Assembly: GCF_003369915.1 (NCBI RefSeq)
Contig: NC_046677.1
Location: forward strand, 18,370,913 to 18,434,912
Direction of reading: 5' to 3'
Source of the DNA: Drosophila miranda
Taxonomy: Eukaryota > Arthropoda > Insecta > Diptera > Drosophilidae
Length of the DNA stretch: 64,000 bases
Every line of letters begins with the position of its first letter. Position 1 is the first letter of the stretch. Below the pieces are notes generated by a model. The model saw only the letters and a list, made by a program, of their open reading frames with translations. It was not told where the DNA came from and did no database searches. A program made the position numbers and the translations under genes. Of the stretch, positions 42,962 through 54,400 are shown one piece after another.

Positions 42962-44022
42962 TTATACCCGATACTAAGTCAGTATGGCTCTCCTCCGGCA
43001 GACGCCGCTAATATTGAACGACACGACAAAGAGTGCGTGCGAGAGAGACAGAAAATCAGTCTGAGCGTGACGTCGGGCGCTGCGTAGCCACTGCAAATTG
43101 ATTTGTTCCTTTTGGGTATAAAAATGATCCGATCTGTTCCAGATTCAGCAGTCTGATAGATATGGTCATTATCTATGATTCTGCGTTTTTAGTTTTCTCG
43201 AATCTGCAATATTGTGGATGCAACAGATTTTCGTCTTTTGTGGGGGCGGAAGGGGGTGGGGCGAAATTCTGAGATATACGTTTTATAGTGAGATCTAACA
43301 GAATTGCGGATACCAAATTTGGTTACTCTAGCCTTAATAGTCTCTGAGATTTGTGGATGCCCCAGATTTTCGTCCTTTGCGGGGGCGGAAGGGGGGGTGG
43401 CGAAATTTGGACACGAAACGGTCAAGGTCCGATATCACAGGAGTGTGGATACCAAATTTGGTTGCTCTGGCTCTTATAGGTTCTGAGATCCTTGAACTCA
43501 TATTTTGCAATTGGCAAAGCCGACCATGAAACCTGTGTGTTAGAGAGAGACAGAGCGAGAAAGAATGAAATTGTTTTCTTGATTCTGGCTATAATAATTA
43601 TACGATCTGGTTGAGATTTTACACTCTAGAACATATAGTCATCCTCTACGATTCTGCGTTTTTGGTTTTATCGTATCTTTAAAAATGTGGATGCCACAGA
43701 TTTTCGTCCTTTGTGGGGGCGGAAGTGGGCGGGGCGAAGTTTTGAAATATTTTTGTAGCAGTGACATATCACAGAAGTCTGGATCCAAAACAACGTTGCT
43801 CTAGCTCTTATAGTCTTGGAGCACTAGGCGCTGAAGGGGACGGACAGACGGACAGAAGGACGGACGGACAGACAGACAGGGCTCAATCGACTCGGCTATT
43901 GATGCTGATCAAGAATATATATACTTTATGGGGTCGGAAACGATTCCTTCTGGACGTTACGCACATCCACTTTTACCACAAATCTAATATACCCCAATAC
44001 TCATTTTGAGTATCGGGTATAA
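42962..44022 (+). mobile_element. Helitron-like element, array copy 4 (end of array)
   Basis: 1061 bp. Small differences such as an AGAAGG break in the tetranucleotide run and GATCAAGAATAT near the end, the latter as in the single fragment at 1976-2261. It is followed by non-array sequence rather than a spacer. Confidence 0.75.
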
Positions 44023-45406
44023 AAAAACCAGACAGAACTTAACGTCATGACTTCCGGTAACGAGCACGGGCTCCTGGACCACACAACTTCTTGGGCGTGG
44101 ATCACCGACCAGCAGGGATCTTTCGTATTGCAACAGCATGTCTTAAATACTTATTAAACGTTGCGCTGTTTATAAAAAAAACAACCTCCACAAATAAAGG
44201 CAACCTTATAAGCTGTATCCCCTCCCGCTCAATCCTCTGGATAGAGGATAGAGCGCGTGTACGTCGGGAGTCCGTCACGAGAAATGGTTTCCTTCACTCT
44301 GTTTTAATAATAACCCGATCTGATCCAAATTCAGCAAATAATGACGATGCGTTTTCGGGTTTCTCGTATCTCTAAAATTTTCAACAGCCATGGCTTGGCG
44401 GCCTCAAGCTCAGGAGACCGGCATAATCAAGGGCACAGAGCCCTTGACATGATCTAACTTACAGCCAGAAGGATAGGTACGATTTTGTATGGCTCGAGGG
44501 TCTTACATCGTAATAATTCACCAAAGGAAATCAATGCATATCAGCAAAAATTTGCATGTTCCCTGTCTGCAGCGTTTCCATTAATTTTGCACCCATCATA
44601 CACACATCTTCACCCGCCGCAAGCACCAGTTTTTAAATTAAGTTTGCAATTGAAATGATGTCCACGGCAGCAAGGAGCGCAGGGAATAGGGGTGGGTTCG
44701 TCTTTAAAATGGTCACGTGTGTGGCACATTTTCGTATTTTTGAGCTGATGGTAAAGCAAAAGCGAGAAACTGTCACGACAATGGCGAACAAGCGGAAGCG
44801 GAAACGCGAAATGTGAAAAATGCGCAGAGCAAACAGAACGGTGACGAGGACGAGAGGCAGTGTGGCAGAGGGGGGGGACAGGGACGTGTCGGCCTAACAG
44901 CCACACGTACGCAGCCCCGCCCACAGAGTATGCCTCTGGGGCCCACGCATCACCCACCCCAGAAGTCTCCACACGCCCCCATTCACATCTCACATGGTAT
45001 ACCTATAGGCCTGGCTGGCAAAACTCGCTGGGGAGGCCATACCATAAGCCCCAGAACGCCGCGCGTACGTGTGTTATTTAATGCTTATCTTTATCCTTTT
45101 CCCATTAGTGTTATTGATGTTGGCAGTGGAAGTGGCAGTGGCAGTTGTCATCCCAGTGGAAACTTCCTCACAGGTGCGGCCTCGGCCGATAAACTTGTCC
45201 GCCAGCTAAACGTTGACAATTGATGCGAAGGATACCCGGCAAGGATGGCAAATCACGCGCAAAGCATTATTTTAATACCCCACGGCAGTCACATACACAT
45301 GTGTGTCAGATTCAAGGGGCTCTCCGGATGTGTGCTGGTATACAGAAGTTTGTCGGGAATATTTAAAGCCCTGCCCTGGAATTTTCATGAGTGGTAAAAG
45401 GACCCT
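44023..45406. other. Intergenic, one DINE-1-like scrap, no gene seen
   Basis: A short stretch near 44310-44375 (ATAACCCGATCTGATCCAAA, TTTTCGGGTTTCTCGTATCT) matches the inner part of element E. The rest holds no supported feature. Confidence 0.6.
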
Positions 45407-45697
45407 TTAGGGACAGCTTTCTTTCTCCATCCAATCACAGTAACGATGGAGTTGGTCGTGACCTTGAAGGATTTGATCGGCAAGCTCCCTGCTGAAATGC
45501 TCATTAACTATGCAAGCATATGGTTCAGGGTATTTCATTCTTGGAATTTGGGTATTCCATTCTTCCATGTTGGTAATTGCGTTCCAGGTACCGTGTACGT
45601 GCTTAGCGTCTTCAATGATTGCTTCGCTATCATCACAATCGCCGCCGAGAGTGTTGGCCAATACAAATTGGACAGGGACTTTCCAACACTCAAACAA
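45407..45697 (-). CDS. Candidate small uncharacterised protein (partial or short gene)
   Basis: A 96-codon minus-strand frame with balanced, non-repetitive composition (VLANTLGGDCDDSEAIIEDA ... DQLHRYCDWMEKES) ending in TAG. It is rich in acidic residues, Cys, Trp and His. The frame has no ATG at its start. A TTTTAG acceptor at about 45707 suggests that it could be a 3' exon. It would be divergent from the zinc-finger gene, whose start is about 480 bp away. No family recognised, and the opposite strand is also open, so this stays tentative. Confidence 0.33.
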   Translation of the reverse strand: MFECWKVPVQFVLANTLGGDCDDSEAIIEDAKHVHGTWNAITNMEEWNTQIPRMKYPEPYACIVNEHFSRELADQILQGHDQLHRYCDWMEKESCP

Positions 45698-46181
45698 CCG
45701 ATACCCCCCCTAAAATGCAGCCCTGTTGGAGTGCCTTTCATTTCTAGACACATTCACGCAAACAGACGAACATCAATTTTTGATAGCTTTGACAATTCAA
45801 TCACGGCGTCAGGTCTGTCAGTAATTGTGCTTTGTAATGTAGTTTTCGACTGGTGGAGAAACCGTTCACACATTTTTAAAACACCATTCCCAACAAATTC
45901 TAATGTTTTGCCAACATTTCGTATTAGAATAGCACATAAAATATAAGTTGTCGTGCACCAAGATTATTGAAAAACACCTTTCTGAATCAACGACATCAAC
46001 AACGAGTTCTATCATCTGTGCAAAGCAACGAACCAAAAGGGCACTCGAAAAAGCGACATATTCCGTCAAATACGAAAAAGCGGACCAAGTTACGTATGTC
46101 CTAAGCAATTCCCGCCTTACTGCTGCCGTTTCCAGTACCGCCTCAAGAATCCTAAGCTACGAGTACAGCATCAGCACGATA

Positions 46182-48225
46182 ATGTTGGCCTTGCAGCACA
46201 ACGTGAACCCATATCGCCAGCACCTGGTCCTCGAGGTGCTTGCCATAGAATGCGCCAAAAAAATAGTCAAAGATGCTGCTCACCTTACCAAGCCACTCAC
46301 TCCGTCCGGTCATGTGCCAGTCCTGGTGGACGTGCGATGCCTGGACACGGAGGCCGTCTATCACTTCCATGTGAATGTTCCTCCAGAAGATTACGAGGAG
46401 TTTGGACGAGATCCAGAGTGTCAACTCCTGCGGCTGATGTTCCCAACGGAACGACTTCCCTGTCCCACTTATGGCAACGGCCTTGATGGGTGGGGCACAA
46501 TGGGCACAATGGGTGTCTGGCACGACCCAAACTCCGCCGACAAGACTCTACTACTGTTCGTTCAAACTGGCGTTCACGAGCTGTTTGCACCCCAGAACGA
46601 AACCATTCCAGCGTTAGTTTCTTCATTCAACGAGGCTCCCACCGCCAATCAGGCGGACGAGAATATCAAGGCCCACTTCATGGCGGCCTTGCACCAACAG
46701 CAGTCAAGTCCCTTTTTCCACACGGTGCTGTGGTTGAATAAGTGCCAGGAGCCTGTACCGGCTTACCAGCCGCCTCCCTTACAGATTGAGGAGATCCAGC
46801 AGGACGAGACTGGTGATTGTGTGCCAACGACCCCAGGAAGCGAAATGCCCGTGCCGAATGAGTGTAAAGCCGTGGGTATCAGGAAGCTTAACGGCCTGAT
46901 CCCAAGCCGATCGAATGGTTACCAGCCAGTCCAGAAGCTGCACTCGGATGCCCACGCCAAATGGAAGGTTCCCGAACTTTGCCTCGACAGCAGCGGGGCC
47001 TACGTGCAAAACGAGCAGCTCCAGCTTCCGGGGCAGCAGTCGAGGAAACCAATCAATGGCTTCCACAAGCAGCCCCAACCGGCAGATGCTCATCCCCCTG
47101 TGTCATCCCTTGTCAAGATGTACGGGCCATTGTTCAGAAGCGGGATAGTACCCAAAAACGGCTTTAAGCCAGTCACCCCCACTCAGCTTTACAGCACAAA
47201 AAAGGGTTTTCTACAGCCCAAAACCACGTTTGCACAGAAAAACGGCTTTAAGTCCTTTGCTCATATGCGCAAGCAGCAGCTTTCATCGCCTCGCTACGAA
47301 GGAGAGCGCCACATGATGCTTAATCTTGAGCAGGAGATGGAGATCGGAAAACTGTGGAATCAGAAGTCACCGAACCCGGCTCCTGGTGAGTACTGACTCG
47401 TAGCCTTGCAGTTCACATTGTCCATTTCCTTACCGTGCAGGCACAGCAGTCTTCAACGATTCAGATGACCCTGCCGGGGACCAGGCCCTCTATCCAAATT
47501 GTCCCCCGGAGATGCAGAAACTGTTCCGCTGGAATATCTGCCGCCTGTGCCACACTACCATGCGGACGATGCGCAACGCCATGGAACACTACTGCTCAAA
47601 GGAGCACGATCGCCGGATGGGCTCATTCCGGATGCTCGACGGCCGCCCTCAAAGCAGCGTTTCGGAGGAAATGCTGCAGGATCTGCCCAGCGCCAGGTCT
47701 ATCGACTTGTACTGCAAGCTCTGCGACCTGAAGCTCACGTCGAAGGTGCACGCTTACCAGCACTTCCACGGGCGCCGCCACCAGCTGGTGGCCTGCAACC
47801 TCTCCAGGCCGAACGGCACGGGCTACTACAACGCGAGTGGCCGCTGGGTGCGTACCGACTGCAAGTGGCTGAGCTGCGAGCTGTGCGATGTGAGCATTAC
47901 TTCCGAGTCCCAGATGGCCATGCACATGGCAGGGGCCCGACATCGCCGGCATGTTCTGGCCAGCTACAACAACGGAAACATGGCGGTTCCCTTTGAGGGC
48001 CGCCACATGTACAGCGCTTCCACCGGCTCGATGGCCGCCCCCAAGCCACTGGGTCTCTCTACCTGCACGTCCAGCGGCCCGAAGGATAAAGCTAATACTT
48101 GGGCCCCGAACGGCGCCTACTTCTGCGACCCTTGCGGCAAAACGCTGAACCACCAGAAGTCCGTGGCCCAACATGAGCAGGGGCGCATGCACAAGAAGAA
48201 CATCCGGTTCTCCACGGGCCACTGA
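46182..48225 (+). CDS. Protein with four U1/matrin-type C2H2 zinc fingers
   Basis: Two exons, 46182-47385 and 47441-48225, split by a 55-bp GT/AG intron in phase 1, giving 662 aa. The frame is open upstream to 45948 but the first ATG in frame is 46182 (A at -3); an upstream coding exon is possible. The N-terminal 200 residues are globular-looking (RQHLVLEVLAIECAKKIVKD; PVLVDVRCLDTEAVYHFHV). Residues about 240-390 are Pro/Gln-rich with recurring NGF motifs (PKNGFKPV, QKNGFKSF). Four fingers follow with Cys-x2-Cys ... His-x5-His spacing: C435/C438/H451/H457, C493/C496/H509/H515, C547/C550/H563/H569 and C630/C633/H646/H652. This spacing is typical of fingers that bind RNA, often double-stranded or structured, as in JAZ/ZNF346 and matrin-type proteins. 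Nuclear RNA binding is inferred. Confidence 0.88.
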
Positions 48226-48398
48226 TTGACTGAGTGGCCGAAAGATCGGGTGACCAGAAACAACGCAGTACGGGCATCTGCCAGCAGTACGGGCTAGTTA
48301 TTACCCTGTGACCCCTTGTAGGGTGTGTTAGCGTACTGTGCAGTTTTTCAATTTATTTTTAGTCCATTTAATTGTATTCGTATGTTATCTACGAGAAT

Positions 48399-48404
48399 AT
48401 TAAA
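48399..48404 (+). terminator. Possible poly(A) signal of the zinc-finger gene
   Basis: ATTAAA, 174 bp after the TGA stop at 48225; the second most common poly(A) hexamer. Not confirmed by any other signal. Confidence 0.35.
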
Positions 48405-51400
48405 TATAATTATACTAGTATAGGAACCACATCAGTTGTCCGTATTCTTTATATAAAATTGGGCAGGTGTACCCATGCAGTTTAAGCATGGCCTTCTTTC
48501 ATGAATATGCAGGACTGGGCCAGATCGGACCAGCATAACATTATAAAAACTTATATTTCTGTAGATACCACAATAAGCACTTAGTTGTGGCCAATTCCAC
48601 CGTTTTGCATATATACTGATTGAGTATGAAATACATGAAATCTTCACCCAAAAATATGCTATGCAATTTTGTAGCGATCTGTAGTTACCAGTTCCATTTA
48701 CATCGGCAAGTACGCAGTCAACTCTTCAGCTATACAGCTTCTACTTTAGCTCTAATAAGGTAATGAATTTCGGATCTTTTCTGCTTACTAGAAAACCCTC
48801 TTCCTTTGGAAGAGTACGTACGAGTATCAGTACATGCCGGACATGAATACCTACCCTTTACTGCTAAGATCGTAACAAAGCAAGTTCGATTTCCTCCTAT
48901 CATCTATTATCGACTCAAAAGAGTGTTTCTCTAGTATTAACAGTGGTCGAAACCGAGGAGTTCCAACAGACGAACCTTAGGTTATTTCTTCTTCACAGTT
49001 TTTGATAATCAAGGATGATAATCATGTATGGTTCTTGTATAATGCGGCATTCCCGTGTCTTTATTTGTTTCTATGATATGGAAAAACTGTTAAATAACCT
49101 TAAAAGAAGGAACTATCAACGCGTCAGGACCTAATTAATGATATGATGCCCGCACCCTCACCCTGGAATAGCTGGAATGGCTGAAATGTCTGGAATCTTT
49201 GCTTTTAATTGCCTGCCTGCTTATGCAGAGGCACGCTCCTTTGGCTGTGGCTGTTGGCTTTGGCTGGTTGCGGCTTTCTGGGAAAGTGCCAGACAGACAT
49301 AGCATAAAATCTGCTCCGCTCCTGCTTTTGCCAGCGCCACTCCTCCTGCTCCTCTTGCTCCTCGTGCTGCTGTAGACAATGGGTGACCATAAAAAAGGAG
49401 TTATCGCTCTACAAATATCGGAGAGTGCCGCCTGGCCGCAATGTCAGTCAGTGCCAGGGTCTAGACACAACATGGCGTTAAATAAATACATGACAGTGGC
49501 AAAAACAACACACATCGACGTCCGCAAAAACAGAAGACCGAATCCCGATAAATTTATGGCCAATTTTTTTGCGTTCGCATTTGATTGGGTTTGAAGTTCG
49601 CGCCGCTGCAAGGTCAATAGCAACGGGGGTGCGATATAGGGGCGTGACCGGGTCCGGTCAAGGCCCGGCACATTCGGGATCACGGCTGCGCCGCTATCTA
49701 TATCCGTATATGCCCATTCGGTGTCTGGCCAGCAGATGCGAGAAGCCTCAAACATGTTTTCGCATAAATTAAACTTCTTATCTGGCAGTAAAACATTTGA
49801 CGCCATTCCTGTTGTCGGTTCTGCCGCATTTTCCTCGAATGCACGGAAGTGCATAAACAGCAGCAACAATGGACGACTGAGAGCAAATGGCGCAAATATA
49901 AACAAATATGGGACGGAAATGGACATTTTATCGATGATATAGTTAATGATATTGCAGTTGTCGAAGTGTCGAATGGATCCCCACTCAGCGAAGTGCATGA
50001 CCTGTCCCGATGGCTGTCGGACAGTGAATCAGAGGCAAAAGAATTTGGCGGCAGGTGGATAATAATTCACGTTAAAGTGAGTTTTCATTATTTTTATTGC
50101 GAAAGTGAGGAAAATTAATCGGGAAAATATAAAACGGTGGCCATCTTTCATGCAGGAACTGAGAACCAGGAAAAGTAATACAAAGATACCTAGTTTTAAT
50201 CCGATTAGGACGTTTAAGATAATTTGATTGATTCACGATTAACACTCACACAGTTAATAGGGTTAAAGAAGCCTTTTTTGGGGTCGACCAAAAGTTATAA
50301 TAGGCTTTGAAAATTACCATAACTTAATCTTTGACTAGGGCAGGAGTCCGGTGGAAAGAGGATTTAATATTCGATAGAACCAACCAACCACATCGCCTGC
50401 ACTTTGCAATGATATTCAATAATATTATTATTTTTTTTAACTGCAGTCCTTTAGATACATTTCTTATCTCACTGTAACCGTCGCTTCACTTTTTATTCGG
50501 AGCTCTTTAAGTTCTGTGCCCGTGCCCGTGCCCGTGCCCCCAGCGATGTTGCACATGTTTACATTGCACATTACACGGCGACCCCAGAAAATTGCGTCGA
50601 GTTTGTGTACAACTGTGTAAACAAATTAATTATGCAACTTTGTGGCTGAACAAACTGATCTCCTGCCCCCGGCCGGTTCCTCTCGCTCAATAAAGTATCC
50701 TTTCAGCATATTTCAGCATAAACATTTGCCGTTTCCTGCTACTCGTCCTTTTCCCTGCCGAGGGGAACCACAGGCCCCAACCATTGGGGGCCTGCTGGAA
50801 AATGGTCGCTGGAGCCGTTCAGGCGTAAGAAAATTTATGCGTGGTAATGCCAAACCGAAACCAAAACACATTCTCCAGGGCAAACTCTGGGCTCTGGCGG
50901 CTAATTTGCATTCGCACAGCCCCCAGAGCTACAGATGCAGAGATTCAGATGCAAAGATACAGATACAAGTAGGGGCTGCATCCGTGCAATTAACATAATT
51001 TCGGCCAAGCGCTCGCTCAGGTTAAATACTGTGGTAGTTTCAGATATTTTGACTTCCAGATCGTATAAAATACGAGGCATGAAGGTACTTTATTTCTTTA
51101 CTAGCTCGGAAACTCGGAAAATATGTGGAACTAGTTTCTAGCAATTTTGTTTCCAGATCCGATAAAAAACGAGTGAAAACTAATTTCTTATTTACGATCA
51201 GACTGTTTGTTGTGTTATGTGATATTTCGGTGGTCAAAATAATGGTCGAATAAACATTTCTTTATTTCTCGGTGTCAGTGCTAGCTGTCGTTTGGCGTCT
51301 TTATAGCAGTTATTATGCGGTCTTTCGTAGTTATGTGTCAAAAGTAGATTCGAATTTCATAAAGGGTGTGTTGGGGATCAACCCTAGAGGTTCAAAGCGT

Positions 51401-54400
51401 GTGAAGTGCCCGTTGTTTTTGCTGGGTTGTATAAGAGGCTTTTAATGTTTTTAATTGTTAATTGTTACGTGTCTGGCGTGCTTTCTGTGCCACACGAAAC
51501 ACGTTCGCCATCCACCGCGAGAGTCTACACAGTGTGGGGCAGGTCTGACTCCCCAGAACTCTGGACAAAGGCAGTTTTTCAGATTCACTATCTACCCAAT
51601 AAAAAGCAGCTAAACCACTGAAGAAACCGACCCCATTACGTCTTCTTGCCTTTCCATTTCGCACATCACCGTCATCCAAAACCAAAACTTTCTGCGCGTC
51701 ATCGGCAGCGAATGGAAGCAAATTGAACAAGACGTTGATTAGAATTCACAGCTAGCGCCACAAACATTGACACTAACAGCCGAGTCCCCTGGGACCAGCG
51801 CGACAGCCGCGGTCACCAGCAACCAGCGCCGGGGAAGACACGGATAAGCAGTTTTTTGGGATGGGATATGTGTCAATTGAGCGCCTCAAAGCTGTGCCAG
51901 ACAGACCCAAACCCAACGAAACCGGCTTTTGCATACAGTTGTACTATACGCGTTTCAAAACATTGCCAGAAATGTAAACAGGAACACGTCCACAGCCATG
52001 GCAAGAGGCACAGTGCCAGCGCGAAAAGCTGCTCCTGGTACCATGACACATTTACCATTATTTTCGTTGTTGTTGCTGTTGTTGCTGGCGAATGACAAAT
52101 CTGGAGAGGCATTTGAGTGGGTCTTGATCGGTGTTGGTGTTGCTTCTGCTGTTGTTGTTTTGGTTGTTGTGACAAGTCCACCTGCTGTTGCTGTTTCTAT
52201 TTTTTGCACAGGAGCGCAGCTAAACAACGACACTATGGCTCCATACCGTGGCTCGTTTCTGGCTGCATTTTTACCCACACACCAAAAACTCAACAAAAGT
52301 TGGCTCAAAAAACAAGACTTGGCCAAATGAAAGTACTACGAAGCAGAGATGCCCTAACCGCAGTCCAATTAATTTGGAATAGAGTAAGTATACGCCTACT
52401 TATGCAATTACGAGTATGATACAAACCATCAAACGAACATGAATTTGGATTTTATTTATGTCTTAAGTCCACGCACACACCTTCAACCATCCTATGTTTT
52501 TGGATCAGGTATAGATCAACGTATGATTGTTGATTTATACCTGATACCTGATAGTACATACTATATGCAGTAAATATGATATGTACCATTGGCTGATCCT
52601 TTAACTTATCTGCTGTGTTCGACAGGTTCGGATAAGTCAAAAAGAAAGCGTAATTGTGATGTTTTAATGACTAGACAACACTCTGTAAATCGATTACCAA
52701 CGAAAAGGGTATCTATAATTTAAAGTTTAACAAAACTTAAGATCAAATCTGTACACAAAGTTTGGCTAATCCTATATTTACGATCATACGCTGGAATTCG
52801 AGCATTCTTTCAAATTTTCCCTAATTTTCCTCATAGACTACATTCTGGTATTTAGTATCTTATCTTTTCTGGACCATATTATTTCCAATTTTGTGGTAGA
52901 GACTACACGCCCGACGAACGGAGAAAGCCGGTATTGTGTCCTCCTAGAGGAACAGCTGTCCTGGGACAGGATGCAATGCTGCGTCGAGTGCTGTCAGAGT
53001 TCCTACGAATAGGTCAGATTATTACTGCTGAAAGATAGTAACCATCAAAAGAGTGGCTCTGGCCACCGTCACATGGTGTTCGCACAGCCTTTTCCACTTG
53101 TAGTGTACACTTAAAACGTCTTACGATGTCGCCATTAGCAGAGTTTTCTTAGTTTGAAAAGCTGTGTGCGGCTGAATCATGCGGAGAAAGAGAGGTAGCA
53201 GCTTGGCTGGGAGCTTACGTAATGCCAGGCGAATCGATGGAGAGAAGAGACGCTGATACAGCGTCTGCGCCTGAATTTGGAACTGCCAAATGGCTAGGTG
53301 CAATCAACCTGCATGGAATTGGAATTGGAATGCCATGCGATTGGAATTTGTTACCAAATATTGATGACAGTAACGGCAGCCAAATCAAAAATCCTGCTCG
53401 CTCTACGCGAAGTCTCTCAGAGTACCAGGGGCTGCTTATCAGCGCCGAAGAGCGAAAGAAACCGCTCCCAACTGCCCCACGTTACGCAGTCCGCCCAGTC
53501 AGGCGCTGTTCAACGCCCCTGCGATTGGCGCTGTCGCCACTGATTATAGTGGTTTGGTTCCAGTCGGCTGCCCGATGCTCCTGGCGTGGGCGAGGCCGTG
53601 GGCATGTGACAGGCGGCGCAATTAGATGGCGTCTTAAAATGGCCATAAAGCGCAACCACCTGCAGAATATCCTGGGGACGGGTCTCGGGGCAGGGGTCCC
53701 CCCACAAATGCATAATGGAGATACCAATTTGGTGAAGAAAGAAGCATGTTGTCAAATTGGACAAATTACAGGTTTAGCTAAGAGCGGGTGACGCAAATGG
53801 GATCTACTTTCAGGCAAGTAGAGGTGGAGGTGGAGGTGATCACACTAGACAGGCTGATGGACATTTTGACGGACGGATCGATGTGACATTAATCGATGCA
53901 TGAATACAGATTATCATACATCCACATAGTTCTTTCGCCTTCATTCTGGAACCTTGCGGAAGTAAGAACTAGACGATTTCATGCATTTCATAATAGCCAA
54001 CACGTTCATCAGTTTATTAAGAATCTCTCAATCTAAATTGTCAATTTAAAATGGTTCTTTAACCCGGGGTCATTCGTTAAGTGCCGTTAAAATGTCACCA
54101 AAACAATAAAGTGCCTGCCGTGCAGTTTCACGTAGCTCAGAGCGATGCGAAATGTGGAAATTATTATCTGCTGGAACACATATTTATGTACATAAAATAT
54201 ACTGCTAATTAAGGATGATGTGGAAGTGCGGTGAGCCACCCACCCGAAAAGGGGTCAACCAGAGAGCAAACACAGACAGCAACAAACACTTCGGGCAAGG
54301 TCGCAGAGAAGAGGAGGGCAGGGACGACAGAGAAATGACCGCCAAACTGGGCCCTTTAGCAAAATACTTGGCTTATGGCACATACTCAGGGTATATGTAC

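Larger units (their letters stand above)
34275..44022 (+). repeat. Macrosatellite: E-S-E-S-E-S-E array of Helitron-like elements (E) and gene-bearing spacers (S)
   Basis: The motif GGAACGTTGTGAGTTGCTGC recurs at 34275, 37111, 40087 and 42923, giving unit lengths of 2836, 2976 and 2836 bp. Each unit is one element E (34314-35374, 37150-38348, 40126-41186 and 42962-44022) plus one spacer S (1775-1777 bp; absent after the fourth E). Copies differ by only a few bases over 2.8 kb, apart from a 138-bp duplication in the second E. Open frames recur in every unit at the same offsets. Confidence 0.96.

Noticed and set aside
47623..48222. 199-codon minus-strand frame
   Set aside because: Antisense shadow of the zinc-finger exon; the sense frame has four complete fingers.
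52540..52575. TATACCTGATACCTGATAG resembling the left end of the Helitron-like element
   Set aside because: Match is only about 12 bp with no further homology on either side.
53222..53791. 189-codon plus-strand frame
   Set aside because: Opposite strand is also open, composition is not protein-like and there is no homology I recognise.
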